64,000 bases of DNA, from NCBI GenBank assembly GCA_948474755.1, contig CAOLHI010000059.1:496001-560000 (forward strand). Reading direction: 5' to 3'. The notes below the pieces were generated by a model. The model made no database searches. It was not told the DNA's origin and saw only the letters and a list, made by a program, of their open reading frames with translations. Position 1 is the stretch's first letter. Each line of letters starts with the position of its first letter. Position numbers and translations under genes: made by a program. Shown here piece after piece: positions 33,719 to 45,689 of the stretch. Source of the DNA: Ctenosaura bakeri. Lineage: Eukaryota; Chordata; Lepidosauria; Squamata; Iguanidae.

Positions 33719-33825
33719 GATGGGAGTTCCTTCAGTTTCTGATCAGGGCACAAGGAAGGTGATGTTTTCACTCTCTTCCTGCCAGCAAGCAAGGCTGCAA
33801 CAAGGATTTGCAACAGGGATCCTGC
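33719..33825. repeat. Half copy of the 30.3 kb fold-back element
   Basis: The reverse complement reads 'GTTGCAAATCCTTGTTGCAG', then 'CTGGCAGGAAGAGAGTGAAA', then 'CCTGATCAGAAACTGAAGG'. This matches the right half of the element at 30,270-30,505 and directly abuts the family B element. Confidence 0.65.
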
Positions 33826-33876
33826 ATAGTTTTATAGTAAGACTACCATGTGCTAGTGAATAAAGAGTAGTTACAG

Positions 33877-35562
33877 ATCATAGAATCATAGAGTTGGAGG
33901 AGAACCCAGGGGCAATCAAGTCCAACCCCCTGCCATGCCAGAACACCCATCAAAGCATTCCCAACAGATGGCCATCCAGCCTGTACTTAAAAACCTCCAA
34001 AGAAGAACACTCTACCACACTCCAAGGCAGCATATTCCACTTCCAGACAGTTCTGACCATCAGGAAGTTCTTCCTGAGGTTCAAGTGGAATCTCCTTTCC
34101 TGCAGCTTGAGTCTATTGCTTCTTGTCCTAGTCTCTGAAGCGGCAGAGAACAAGCCCGCTCCCTCCTCAACATTACATCCCTTCAAATATTTAAACATGT
34201 CTATCATGTCCCCTCTTAACCTTCTCTTCTGCAGACTAAACATACCTAGCTCCCTAAGCCACTTGTCATAGGCCATGGCTTCCAGATCCTTCACCATTTT
34301 GGTCGCCCTCCTCTGGACACATTCCAGCTTGTTGATATCCTTCTTGAATTGAAGTGCCTAGAACTGGACACAGTATTCCAAATGAGGCCCAATCAATGCA
34401 GAATAGAGTGGTATCATTACCTCCCTCGATCTAGACATCATACTCCTATTGATGCAACCAAGAATCATGTTGGCTTTCTTAGTTGTCGCATCACACTGCT
34501 GACTCATGTCCAGCTTGTGATCTACCAAGACTCCCAGATCCCTTTCACATGTACTGCTATCCAGCCACGCGCCCCCCATCCTATATTTGTGCATTCCATT
34601 TTTTCTGCCTTAATGTAGGACTTTCCATTTCTTTCTGTTGAAATTCATTTTGTTAGCTTTGACCCAGCTCTCCAATCTGTCAAAGTCCTCTGGGGTATTA
34701 GCAACCCCCTCCTAATTTGGTGTCATCTGCAAATTTGATCAGCATGTCCTCCACTCCTTCATCCAAGTCATTGATGAACATGTTGAATAGCACTGGGCCC
34801 AGGACAGAACCCTGTGGCACCCGACTAATCACTTCTGTGCAGGATGAAAAGCAGCTATTGGTGAGCACCCTTTGGGTTCAATCGGTCAACCAATTACAAA
34901 TCCACCTAACAGCAGCCCTGTCCAGCCCGCATTTTACTAGCTTCTTTGCAATAATGTCATGGGGAACTTTGTCAAAGGCCTTACTGAAGTCAAGACATGC
35001 TACGTCTATAGCATTCCCTTCATCTATCAAGCTTGTAACCCTATCATAAAAAGAGATAAGATTAGTCTGGCATGACCTCTGAGAAATTCATGTTGACTTT
35101 TAGTGATTATGACATTGCTTTCTAAGTGATTACAAACTGACTGTTTAATGATCTGCTCTAGGATCTTTCCTGGTATTGATGTCAGGCTGACCGGGTGATA
35201 ATTATTAGGGCCTTCCTTTTTCCCTTTCTTGAAGATGGGGACAACATTTGCCCTCCTTCTCCAAGAGTTCTGAAAGATTATTGCAAGTGGTCCAGAAATG
35301 ACTTCTACCAATACTTTTAATATCCTTGGATGTAATTCATCTGACCCTGGAGACTTGAATTCATCTAGTTTAGCCAGATATTCCTGTACTACTTCTCTAC
35401 TTATTCTGTGCTGTATTCCCCACCCCCCCACCCCGTTCCTCACCCGCTCCCCATCCCCCAGGTTGAGTAGTTCTATCCTTTTGGAAGAAAACTGAGGCAA
35501 AGAAGATGTTGAGTAGTTCTGCCTTCTCTCTTCCCTCCTTTATTAATTGGCCATCTTCTCCA
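33877..35562 (-). mobile_element. CR1 LINE, 5'-truncated 1.7 kb copy
   Basis: Minus-strand CR1 from the 3' repeat ('ATCATAGAATCATAGAGTTG' on plus) to sequence homologous to about 18,760 of the larger copy. Encoded motifs in broken frames: 'LDEFKSPGSDELHPRIL', '[17 protein letters not shown]', 'LEQIIKQSV', 'QWNMLPWSV'-like C-terminus, '[13 protein letters not shown]'. Relative to the 17 kb copy there are short deletions, for example near 34,690 and 35,255. The endonuclease region is absent. Confidence 0.92.
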
Positions 35563-35564
35563 CG

Positions 35565-36700
35565 CATTCGCCTGCATTCTCATAGAGCTGTGTAGTATGA
35601 CTGAGCCCCAGGATGAGGGCTACTACAACACTCTGATAACTTTATGTCCCTCACATTCACCCAGATTGGTAAATAAGAGATAGCCAATCAAAATTCCTCC
35701 CCAGTCCCATGAATTTCAATCCTTGACAAATGTGATCTAGCATCTGAAAACAAGGAACACCAAACAAGATTGAGTAGGCTCAGCATGAGTAACCCTGACC
35801 AGAACCTCATGAAAATGAAACCATTTTCAGCCACACTGCTCTGACTTCCAATGGCCTTTGTCATGCTGTGAATACAAGCTTGAAAACAGTCCAGAAGTTG
35901 GATCTTTCAGTAAAACAGTGTCTAAACACAGCAGCTTCTTTTAAAACTAAGATATCCTGCTAACAAGCAAGGGAATCAGCGTTATGACACAGCAGTGAAT
36001 CAAGCTTTTACAACAGGAAATGCTAACTCCAGAAAACATTCTGCTAACACATCAAGGAAATCAAGGCAACCCGTGGGGAATTGAACGCTGCACAATCTAC
36101 TTCTCTCACTTTCCTCTCAATATTAATAAATTATAAGCACATATGCGCTGTACACTGTTCCCAGGTGGTAGAAGTGCAAAGCTTCATAACGAAAAACTGG
36201 GAGTGGTAAAGAAAGTCTGATAGTGAGTGTGGCCGGAAGAGAGGGCATTCACCGATTTTTATTAACTAGAACTATTATGAGTCTCTTTGTAATCTCCTTG
36301 GCCTGTAAGCTTGATTTTATATAGCTTTCCACTCCTTACCATTCAACCACAGTGTCTAACCAGGGACAATTAAATCTAATTTTATTGTGTCTATATAACA
36401 CCTGTGTACAATAAAGATAATGGAGAGAGGCTTCTTGTTCTCAGAAATTAAACAGAAACAGACCAAATTCTGTAGTCAACTAGCGTAACAGGCTCCTTTT
36501 TATCCATTTGATTAATCAATTAAGATCTTCTGAATAGTTTAGGCCTCAGTCCAAAACTAATCCCATCTAGAGCAGATTCAGTAAAATCAAAAAGCACTTG
36601 GTAAGTCAATACCTATGTAAGTTTCACCAAGTCAATGAGTCTTCTCTGAATAAGGCTACTAAATTGGACCTAGGCTACAGTAGATTGTCAGTATGGACAA
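35565..36700. other. Unrecognised sequence
   Basis: Nothing recognised. Confidence 0.45.
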
Positions 36701-36702
36701 AA

Positions 36703-36821
36703 GACAATGTGATAGAGTGGTCTGGGTGTTGGAATAACCTCTGAGAGATCAAGGTTCAAATCCTCACTCAGCCATGGTAACCCAGTGGATGACCCTGGGC
36801 ATCTCATGCTCTTGCATCCTA
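36703..36821 (+). mobile_element. tRNA-derived SINE, 5' half (split by MITE)
   Basis: 'GTGATAGAGTGGTCTGGGTG', 'AAGGTTCAAATCCTCACTCAGCC' (B box well kept) and 'CCCAGTGGATGACCCTGGGC'. It stops at 'GCATCCTA' where the MITE begins. Confidence 0.88.
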
Positions 36822-37024
36822 AGACTATTTCCACATTACACTGTTATAGTGCTATTATTCCACTTTCAACATCCTGTGGAATTCTGAAGTTTGTAGTTTA
36901 CAGAGGCCAAAGAGCTCTCTGGCTGAGAATTCTAAATGCCCCTCTCTAAACTGCAAATCCCAGGATTCTGTAGATTGTTGAAAGTGGAATAATAGCACTA
37001 TAACAGTACAGTATGGAAATGGCC
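36822..37024. mobile_element. Palindromic MITE family A inside a SINE
   Basis: Ends AGACTATTTCCACATTACACTG and ACAGTACAGTATGGAAATGGCC. CTA lies on both sides (36,819-36,821 and 37,025-37,027), and the SINE sequence continues across the element, so the 3-bp target duplication is well supported. Core is 'GAGCTCTCTGGCTGAGAATT'. Confidence 0.92.
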
Positions 37025-37122
37025 CTAGAGAAAGGTAATGGCAAACCCCTTCTGAACAAATCTTGCCAAGAAAAACCCGTGATATGTTGATCTTAGGATT
37101 GCCATAAGTTGGAAGAAGATTG
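37025..37122 (+). mobile_element. tRNA-derived SINE, 3' half
   Basis: 'GAGAAAGGTAATGGCAAACC', then 'GAACAAATCTTGCCAAGAAA', then 'GATTGCCATAAGTTGGAAGA' completes the SINE split at 36,821. The AACAAC tail is missing. Confidence 0.88.
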
Positions 37123-37124
37123 TT

Positions 37125-39460
37125 GATTTTCACATAGTTCTCTTAAATAAGATTTGGCTATCATCAAGCTGTTTATAACACTATGAGCCAATCAAATTTG
37201 GTTTAAGAACATTTTTGCAATGGACAACTAAATCTACCTATCTTATTACAACATATTTGTAATTAACTAGCAGCACCACTTAAGATTTTCAGGCTGCTTT
37301 GTTACAGTGCTTATATTTTACAATCTTCTTTCCTAAACCCAAACATGGGCATGTTCACTCACAGTCTTCTTCCCAAGTCACTGTCGTGCCAAAGCACCAT
37401 TTCAGTGATGTCAAGCATCACTTGTTTTAGTTGCTGAAATGCTTCTTTCATCTACAGCAGGATCATGGCAATTTGTTCATAAGACAGGCAATTTTTTAAA
37501 AGATAAAAGTATGGTAGAAACTTGCACACAGATATATATGCCGCTGATGGATGCCTTGCTGGGGATGAAACACAGCCAAGACAAGCAAACATTTCCCAGA
37601 GAATTGTCAGCATGGAGAAGCTGTGACTCTCCCTTACAGCTGTGCTGACCCTACGGTTGACAACATGGCATGATAGATGTGGTACCTTAAAGCTCTCCTA
37701 GTGACTCTCTCATTGACCCTGTCAGGGAGAATGATTTCATATTTTTTAAGCAGTGAACAAAAAAAAAAATAAGCCAAAAGGCAATTTAACTGACTTTGAT
37801 GGCCTTCGTTATAGAGATGATCCCTTTGCTCAGCCTGCTTGTTCATGCAGAGCCTAATGAGGTGATGTCTCTGCTTCCCACCTGCTTGTCTCTGATCCAA
37901 GTCTGAACTACTGTTCTTCTCCCTCCCCCAACCCCTACTTGCCTGTTTTAAGTGCTACGGAAACAGAATTTGCAGTCAGTATGAAGTTTATGCATAGGCG
38001 TCAGACTTGGAGAAATCTGTCATTTCAACATTGGCATCTTATCACATGGAAGCACGACTTTTCTTTATCAAGAAGCATGAAATTTAAAAAAAAAAAACTG
38101 GAGTGGAAACACCTAAGGAATATTTTCCAAGTGCCAACAAATGTTAACTTGCCAGGAACTGGAAAGTGAGTGTTTTAGGTACTGGTCTTGTCTAGACTAG
38201 ATTATTGTAATTCTCTGACAAATGACATCTCTTCCAGCTGCTTAAACAGCCTTTGCCGATGAGCTGTCTCTTGATTTTTGCCTGCACTCTATAAATTCTT
38301 GAAAATAAAATGCATAAATAACCGTTTTTTTTCACAATTCTAACAACTGAATATTTTTTCCCATTTTGTTTGGGAAAAAACACTCCTTTTTTAGTTCAAA
38401 GTAGCCCAAAACAGTTTGGCTTTGTCCAATTTCTTATGAGATCCAACAGAACTTTTGCATGCACAGGAGAACAGTTGTAGAACCCCACACTCTACAACAC
38501 AGACCAGTTGTAGAACCCTACACTCAAGTACCTGGCTTCTGCTGTTTAGTATCTTGTAGATATCACGGCCAGAATTCTGTATGAGATTAACAAATGTGTA
38601 AGCATGGGGTTATGTAGTGAATCCCAGCCAGATCTCTTCACTGCAAGAATTGGGGTGGTGGTGTTTCTCTGTCACCCAGGAAGCAGCAGGCTGTTGTTTT
38701 CACCTTTTTCCATGAACTTCTCTAGTGTGACAGACAGAAACAAGAACCTTGTCACGATTTCCCTTGTGCCAGAGATCACTTGTGCAGGAGGCAGAAACAA
38801 TCAGCCAAAATAGATCGCCGGGACTTTCACTGTAAGTGGGAATTGGGCGCCCCCCCACCCAAAGTAGGCACTACATAGGGATCATAAATATTTAAGAGTT
38901 ATGAGTGCATAACTTTAGGTTACACACTTTTAATTACCATAGAGGATTCCATCCTAAGTTAATAGTACTTTTACCTAAGAGACATTTGAATGGGTTGCAT
39001 TTGAAATATGGAAAAGATATTCTATTTTCAGCAGTGGAAATGATACTTTCACTGCTGCTTTAATTTACATTTAGCAGTTCTCTTTTTTTATTGATCCTAA
39101 CAACTTTGCTGTATATTTTATTGTTGTTCTTGTTTTAATTAACATTTAACCCACCAAGGTGGTTTCATTAGTAAGAACCATTTCTCAGCTCCAGAGTAGA
39201 TTCAGCCTTGGGCATGAACAGCAAGACTCAGTTGCCAGCAGATGGAACAGCACCATCCCAAAGGACGTGACACAGCTGGCAGATGGCTCATGGCTTCCAA
39301 AAACACTGGCATACTTCAACATAGACACAGACATGCACACACACAAACACCCACACCCCTGATGAAATGGCCCACCTGCTGGGCTGCAGGTCTGCTTCTA
39401 AAAAACAGTGAATGAAAGACAGTATTCCCAGAAGGGTTGCAGGGCTAAGAAGGCAGGTAG
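37125..39460. other. Unrecognised sequence
   Basis: Nothing recognised in about 2.3 kb apart from a short direct duplication of 'CAGTTGTAGAACCCYACACTC' near 38,470 and 38,505. Confidence 0.45.
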
Positions 39461-39463
39461 TGG

Positions 39464-39652
39464 TGTTTGTTGTATATCTCCCAAATTGACTCTGATTTAT
39501 GGCAACAGATATTTAGAGGAGATTTGCTGTTGTCTTCCTCTAATCATGAGAGAGTGTGGATTGCCCAAAGTCACCTTTGGGTAATGGCTGAGCCCAGTCT
39601 CTCAGAGTCCAAGTGCAGCACTCAAAACACTACACCACACAGGCTCTTCAGT
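39464..39652 (-). mobile_element. tRNA-derived SINE, antisense, degraded
   Basis: 'GTTGTATATCTCCCAAATTG' tail side, 'GAGAGTGTGGATTGCCCAAA', 'GGGTAATGGCTGAGCC' and the head 'ACACTACACCACACAGGCTCTT'. Confidence 0.75.
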
Positions 39653-39654
39653 GA

Positions 39655-40785
39655 GGCAGATGAACCTCAAATAAATACAAAAACCTTGTTCACAGTTATT
39701 CTTCTTAAGATCCAAGTTCTGTGAAACCCATGGAAAGACTCTCATGATCTCTCATACTGGATTGATCAGTTCATTTCTTCTCTTCTGGATCCAAGAGTGG
39801 CCAAGAAAGGGTGATCAGGACATAGATCTTGGTCTACAAGTAGATCTCTGTGTGATTTGTAGTTGATATAAGCAAGGATATCTAATTTCCTGTTACTTAA
39901 CTATAGTAGCAACAAAATACCTTTTCATTTCCTCAAATTATACTGCTCTAATGAGGAATGCTTGTGGCAAAGAGAAGTGGACTTCTGAATGGCAGGACTG
40001 TAAATTCTGTTGAATTCAAGTACTTGAACCAAAGTCCTGGACTCAGAATTCTTTAGTTCAAAGTGTCTGCCTTTTATACACTTTTGGCTTGCTCAAGGTT
40101 GTTGGTGTTTTTTTAACTGCTTAGCATTGATGTACCATTCAAGAAGGAAGCATGGATGACATTAAGTAGTACGATGAAATGCTCTGCTGCAGTCTTGGCT
40201 TCTATCATTCTGGTGTCTTGGATTGATTGAAATTGCTTCTGAAATGTGTCTTTTACTGCCAGAATTTAGTAGGCACAGAAAGTAGGTTCTCTAACTCACC
40301 CCCTACTCCTAAAACAGGAAATTATAACAAGATGAATATATCTCAATTGACACACACTCTCTCTCTTTCTCTCTCTGTATAGTAGTGCAGTGTTAAATGC
40401 CATACTAGATGACTGTTGGCTGATAATGCATGTTTGTGTGTCATGGAAGTTAAATTTCAGATTAGGACTATTTTTTTAAAAAAAAAGTGTAGGAAAACAA
40501 TTCTGAACCAGAATAAAGCAATATGGGCTAGAGTTTCAATCTTTAGATCACTTTCTGCTTTTTTTAAAAAAAGTTTGTTTGTAGAAGGAACTTTTCTGGC
40601 CTAAATAGGTCAGAAGATTGAAACAGCAAATCATATATCTCAGGGTTTCTGAGGAAAAGTTTTCCATTGGGGAGAGCAAATCTGGGGAGTCTGGAAATAT
40701 CTAGGATGTCAGAGGAGGATGTGTTGTGGTAAGATTTAGGGAAGAGAAAGAAAATCATGCCATATCCTTCATATGTCTTGAGTCT
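39655..40785. other. Unrecognised sequence with (CT)n
   Basis: Nothing recognised other than a CT-rich tract at 40,351-40,378. Confidence 0.45.
40351..40378. repeat. (CT)n simple repeat
   Basis: CACTCTCTCTCTTTCTCTCTCTG tract. Confidence 0.85.
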
Positions 40786-40787
40786 GA

Positions 40788-41105
40788 AGGAATCAACTTG
40801 ATTAATCCTCTCTTGTCCTACTTTTTCAGCAGCTATTAAAATATTTCAGTATGTCTCTCCTTTTCCCACTTTCCCCCTTTGTCCTCAGCTTAAAGCAGCT
40901 TGCTCTTCATCAACTCCGCAGGGTGAGAGGAGAGGAGACAGAATCTTGCCCTTCCCAGTAACCTCAAGCAAAAGCAAACTGCAGCAGCCTCTCCTAGTTT
41001 GTGTTCTTCCTTATTAATAACTTTTCCTGTTTTGATTATGCTCTGATGGTGGTTGGCCACACATGTCCCACTTTCTGTCTGGGAAATGCTGAAGAGTATT
41101 ACATA
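40788..41105 (+). repeat. Dispersed repeat family R, copy 2
   Basis: Matches 27,975-28,350 in order: 'ATTAATCCTCTCTTGTCCTAC', 'CCCACTTTCCCCCTTTGTCC', 'GGAGACAGAATCTTGCCCTT', 'CCTCAAGCAAAAGCAAACTG', 'GGTTGGCCACACATGTCCCA'. It ends where the BovB-like LINE begins. Confidence 0.7.
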
Positions 41106-41109
41106 ACTT

Positions 41110-41733
41110 TAAAGTAAACTATGAAGGCATTGAAATTGTTAAAGATTTTACACATCTTGGCTCAGTCATTAATCAGAAGGGAGACTGCAGTCAAGAATTC
41201 AGAAGATGAGTAGGACTTGGAAGGGCAGCTATGAAGGAACTAGGCAAGATCCTCAAGTGTCCAGATATATGATTGAATATGAAAGTTAGGATTGTCTATG
41301 CCATCGTATTTCTAATTTAAATATATGGTTGTGAAAGCTGGACCATGACGAGAGCTGACATTTGAAGTGTGGTGCTGGAGACAAGTTCTACGGATTCTAT
41401 GGGCTGCTAAAAAGACAAATAAATGAGTATTAGAGCAAATCAAGCCTGGACTCTTTCTAGAAGCCAAGATGACTAAACTGAGACTGTCATACATTGGACA
41501 TGTCATGAGAAGACATGACCCACAAGAGAAAACCATAATGCTTGGTAAAATAGAAGGGAGTAGGAAAAGAGGAAGATCTCATTGCAGATGGATAGACTCA
41601 ATCAAGGAAACCATGGCTCTGAATCTGCAAGATATGAGCAGGGCTGTTGGTAACAGGGTGACTTGGAGTTCTCTCATTCATAGGGTCACCATAAATCAAA
41701 GTCCACTTGGTGGCAGTTAACAGCAACAGAGTC
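41110..41733 (+). mobile_element. RTE/BovB-like LINE, 3' end
   Basis: Carries the C-terminal third of an RTE-type reverse transcriptase in broken frames: 'YEGIEIVKDFTHLGSVIN', 'GDCSQEFRR', 'KVRIVYAIVF', 'YGCESWTMTRA'. An open stretch from 41,469 follows, with 'TKLRLSYIGHVMRRHD', 'EKTIMLGKIEGSRKRGR' and 'CRWIDSI'. The end reads 'CATAGGGTCACCATAAATCA', then 'GGTGGCAGTTAACAGCAACA', the tail shared with local SINEs. The N-terminal endonuclease and polymerase core are absent (5' truncation at family R). Stops and shifts prevent function. Confidence 0.78.
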
Positions 41734-41888
41734 ATATCTGGACCAGCACAGCTTGCCTAGCCTTGCTTTTGGAATAACTATTATCTTTAGAAAGGAATAA
41801 AGACATTCTCATCCTTGAAGCAGAGTATTTCAATTTAAAGCCTATTTACCTCATTGAGGATCATCTAGATACAGAGGAGAATTGAGCC

Positions 41889-41985
41889 TTCCTCCATATG
41901 TTGTTGAATTGCAAATCCTAGGAGCTTGGCCAGAAGAGCCAGCGGCAAGGAATGCTGGGAAGTGCAGTCTAATAACTTCTGGGAG
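41889..41985. repeat. Short hAT-like palindromic repeat
   Basis: 'CTCCATATGTTGTTGAATTG', 'AATCCTAGGAGCTTGGCC', 'GGAATGCTGGGAAGTGCAGT', 'CTAATAACTTCTGGGAG': an inverted pair of 'CTCCAGATGTTGTTGAACTACAA' type around a 'GGCCAG...' centre. Confidence 0.6.
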
Positions 41986-42061
41986 CTAACCCAATTCTTA
42001 CCCCCTGGTATAGATAAAGGAACTTAACAGCATTCAGCAGCACTTAATAGGTTGGAGCAGC

Positions 42062-42297
42062 CTAGAATCACAGAGTTGGGAGGCACTTCAAAGGTCATCA
42101 AGTCCAATCCAGAGCTAAAGCACTCCTGAGAAATCCAGCCTCTGTTTGATGACCTCCAATGAGTCCACCACAATCTGAGGCAGTCCATTCCAGTGTCAAA
42201 CAGAATGTTCTCTGAAATATCAGGAAATAAGCTTGCATCATCTTTAACCTAACATCTTTTTAGATATTTAAAGATGGTTATAATGTCACCTTGCAAT
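42062..42297 (-). mobile_element. Old CR1 3' end
   Basis: The plus strand begins 'AGAATCACAGAGTTGGGAGG', then 'AGTCCAATCC', 'CTCTGTTTGATGACCTCC', 'CAGTCCATTCCAGTG', 'TATTTAAAGATGGTTATAATGTCACC'. Same layout as the other CR1 copies but much more divergent. Confidence 0.82.
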
Positions 42298-42387
42298 TAC
42301 GCACAACTCAAGTTTCTATGAGGAAACTTTTGCACTCCTGAATGAGTCCAGAATTACACTTTATAGGCTGCATCTTTAAAAATGTTA

Positions 42388-42533
42388 ATCAGCCATGGAA
42401 ACTCACTGGGTAATCCTGGACAACCACACTCTCTCAGCCTCAGAGGAAGGCAGTGGTAGACCTCCCCTGAACACATCTTGCCAAGAAAGCCCATAAGTTT
42501 GAGTTTACTTGAAGGCACATAACAACAAAAATA
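42388..42533 (+). mobile_element. tRNA-derived SINE, 5'-truncated
   Basis: 'CAGCCATGGAAACTCACTGG', 'CACTCTCTCAGCCTCAGAGG', 'ACATCTTGCCAAGAAAGCCC', then the tail 'ACTTGAAGGCACATAACAAC'. Confidence 0.9.
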
Positions 42534-42539
42534 ACAAAT

Positions 42540-43610
42540 AGGTATTCATACTTTTCTAACAGGCTGACAGAATGGTAAAACTTTAGGTAATCTGTACCAT
42601 GAGAAGGTAATGCTGCTAATTCTTGGAAGTTAAATGTGCATGCTGGCTGCAGAATTTCTTGTCTGGAGCATTGTTGCTTGAAATATTCAGTTTCATTGCT
42701 TGATTATATTTTCCACACTGTGTAAGCAAGGCAGTATATAAACAAGAAAGAAAGAAAGATCCAGCCCAATACAGGCTTATCCAGAGATAATTAAATGTGG
42801 CAATAACTAATCCAAGTAACTAATACCAAAATATGCAGAAAGAATAACACTCAAGAAGGTACTAATAATTCAACATAGAGATAAAGGTTAATATTGGGGC
42901 ATATTACATGTGCCTTGCATATGACAGAATGCTTTCTGGCCTAGTCATTCAATTAATTAGGGCTTGAGCAAGAGAAATTCTTGACGGATTATCCTAAAAC
43001 CTAGTAGCTGTTCCACATCAATGCACTGGTGGAGGAAGGAACAAATGCTGTGGTTTTTAATGCCAGTGCATGCTTGCAATTTACAAGTCTGTTACAATGA
43101 CCCAGGAATGAAAACGTAATGGCAAGTTGTGCTATTCTTTCCACGTATCAGCACTTATATTTGGTTTGTTCAACAACATGTTTTTAGTAGATTCTGTCTT
43201 TTATGCTTTACTCAGCAAAGGCTTTGTTCACATGCTGATTCATGGAGAGAATGACCCTGATGATGCTAATCCTCAAGGTCCACATCAGCCATTCTGAAAG
43301 CAGAACTATTAAATTCCATGAAGTCCCATGATTCTTTTTTTCATGATACTGCAACTGACTTCTTGGCCTTTTCTCCCAACAATATGTTTCCGCCAAGCAA
43401 CACAAACATCCTTAAACTTTTTTTTTTTAATCATCAGTGCTGAAAAGGTGCAGATTACAGTGACAACCAATTTACTGTACAGGTACCTGAATCTTTTCCC
43501 CAAAAAGCTTAATAGCAGCAGGTGGGAGGCATTTTTAACAGAACAAGGGAAAAAGCAGAACTTTCATTTCCTTATAATTTTTAATGATGTATTTTCCACT
43601 TTTGGGGATT
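42540..43610. other. Unrecognised sequence
   Basis: Nothing recognised. A T10 tract lies near 43,418. Confidence 0.45.
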
Positions 43611-43616
43611 TGTACA

Positions 43617-43845
43617 TAGCCAGTGTAGTGTAGTGGTTTGAATGCCGAACTACAGTTCTAGGAGACCAATTTGAATCCCTGCATGGTCACAGATACCCAT
43701 TGATTGGGTGACCATGGGCTAGTTACACTCTCTTAGCCTCAAAGGAAGGCCATGACAAACTTTCTCTGAACAAATCTTATGAAGAAACCTCAATGAAAGA
43801 GTTTGCCATAAGTCAGAAACAATTTGAAGGCACACAACAACAGTA
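43617..43845 (+). mobile_element. tRNA-derived SINE, full length
   Basis: Best complete copy in the window. The head 'AGTGTAGTGTAGTGGTTTGA' (A-box region) and 'ACCAATTTGAATCCCTGC' (B box) are followed by the body 'TGATTGGGTGACCATGGGC' and 'CTCTGAACAAATCTTATGAA'. The tail is 'GCCATAAGTCAGAAACAATT', then 'GAAGGCACACAACAACAG'. RNA polymerase III promoter boxes are degraded. Confidence 0.93.
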
Positions 43846-43849
43846 AATA

Positions 43850-45500
43850 TAGCCATCTTACTTCACTATTATCATCTTCTGTTAGGTCTTACCTGTTTCC
43901 TTTGTCTTTTCCCTTTGGTGGCACTGTTCACTACACATCATATCAACTTTCCACCCTTAGTGTAAATGTTGTCTGCTACAAAATGGCTACCCTGACTAAG
44001 CACTGCCAATGCACATATTAAATTCTTAGTCCTATCCAGCTTCAGATGAGTCACTTCAAGAGGAGTGCATCTGACGATCAGTGGAAAGATTGTAACAGAC
44101 CTGACACTGATAGTGACAATGGACAGGTTTTCCCTGGAGCTTCTCTGGACAACAATGGCCACAGCAATATGACACAGATGTCTACAGTCCACACAAGTAA
44201 TGAAAGCAGAATTGAGTAAACGAACACAATAGTGACCTGACAGTTGACAGGCATATAATCGCCTCCTTTCTTGTCACCTAGGCTATTGCCAGCTCCATGG
44301 GAGAAAATGGATTTGCAACATAAATTATCCACTTTTAATTACTTATTCTTACCACCTCCTTTGATTGTGCTGGCTGTGGTTTGGTTGGTGTCAGGAGAAC
44401 TGGTTATCCAACACTGCGTAAAACAAGTGTATGAAAGAGAGCTTTACGGAAGGCCCTTTCTTTTGCAATATTCTTGCCACAATGTGAAATATTTTTTGGA
44501 TAGCACATTTGGAGATGACACAAAACATTGTACTGAATCCATGACACCCACTATGATGAATTGCAATGATGTTATTTGGAAACCATGTTTAAAGATGGAT
44601 GAGAACATATTTCAAAAAACCCGACTTCTTTAATGGAATAATATTTCTAAGTATTTGTGACACCCGCAATATTTTATAGGCAGATGTTAGTATCATTATT
44701 TTTATTTTATTTATTTCATTTTGCTAAACTGGTGTGTGGACCTCTTCTAATAAAGAAAAGCTCAAGGCGTATTTTTGGGAAAAAATATGTATATATCCTT
44801 GGCAATGTTTTAGAGGAAAAAATTAGACAGATTTCAGAGCGCAGACCAAGAGACTTGTCACCTGAAGATTAAGCGGTGAGGTCATAATAATTTTTCCTCT
44901 GAAGTGTTTTCTCCTTTAAAGTGGAATGATGGGTAAAGTAGCACAGGGAACAGTAGTCCACTTATGCAATAATTGGTATCTGGTGTTCCCAAGCTACTGA
45001 CTGTCATTCATTTGTCTCTCATGATCACAACACACTTTTCTAACAGCATGTGGTTTTAGTTTGATGCGGCATGGCATATCCCAGCTAATGTGTTTGTAAG
45101 TCTCCTTTTAAATTATTCTTCTAAGATCCAGTCATAACAGACATTTTTTTTAAACAGTCATTTAATTTAATTTTTGAACACATGAAGATACATTATCAAT
45201 GTCATGTTTTAAACAAAATTTAAGCCATTTTTTTCTTTTGCATTCTGGGAAATTATTATTATCACTATTATTTTTGAGTATGGTACATCATAAAAATTCA
45301 GCCACATACGTAGTTTTCTCCCTAATGGTCCGTCTTCAGTGAAGGATGGGTTCTATTCGCATTTTCCTATTTTCTATCATTTCCTATATAAATATAAGAG
45401 AGAGTACATATTAGATGTAGCTAAGGATGGGTATCATACATAGATAAGTAATGAAATACGTAGAGTTTTTTTTTTTAATTGAAGATCTATTTTCTTCTTT
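43850..45500. other. Unrecognised AT-rich sequence
   Basis: Nothing recognised. Open frames near 44.27 and 44.66 kb lack motifs, and the first lacks an ATG start. Confidence 0.45.
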
Positions 45501-45689
45501 GTCTTAAATCCCAGTAGATTGGATGCGAATGCCAAAACAGCTATCCTCTTCAATGGGCTTTATCCAACCAAGAACAGTGATGAACTGACTTTTTCACACA
45601 AATGTAATATAAGCCTAGGAACTGTGTTAGTGAAAAAGTCAGTACAGGATAAAATATTCTTTTTTGTAATTGCTAGACATACAGATTAC

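Noticed and set aside
43617..43845. Functional tRNA gene
   Set aside because: Only A-box and B-box remnants are present, without a foldable cloverleaf, and the sequence continues into a SINE body.
44271..44633. 120-codon plus-strand frame with a hydrophobic N-terminus
   Set aside because: It starts with TTG and has no known motif; it is not plausible as a vertebrate gene.
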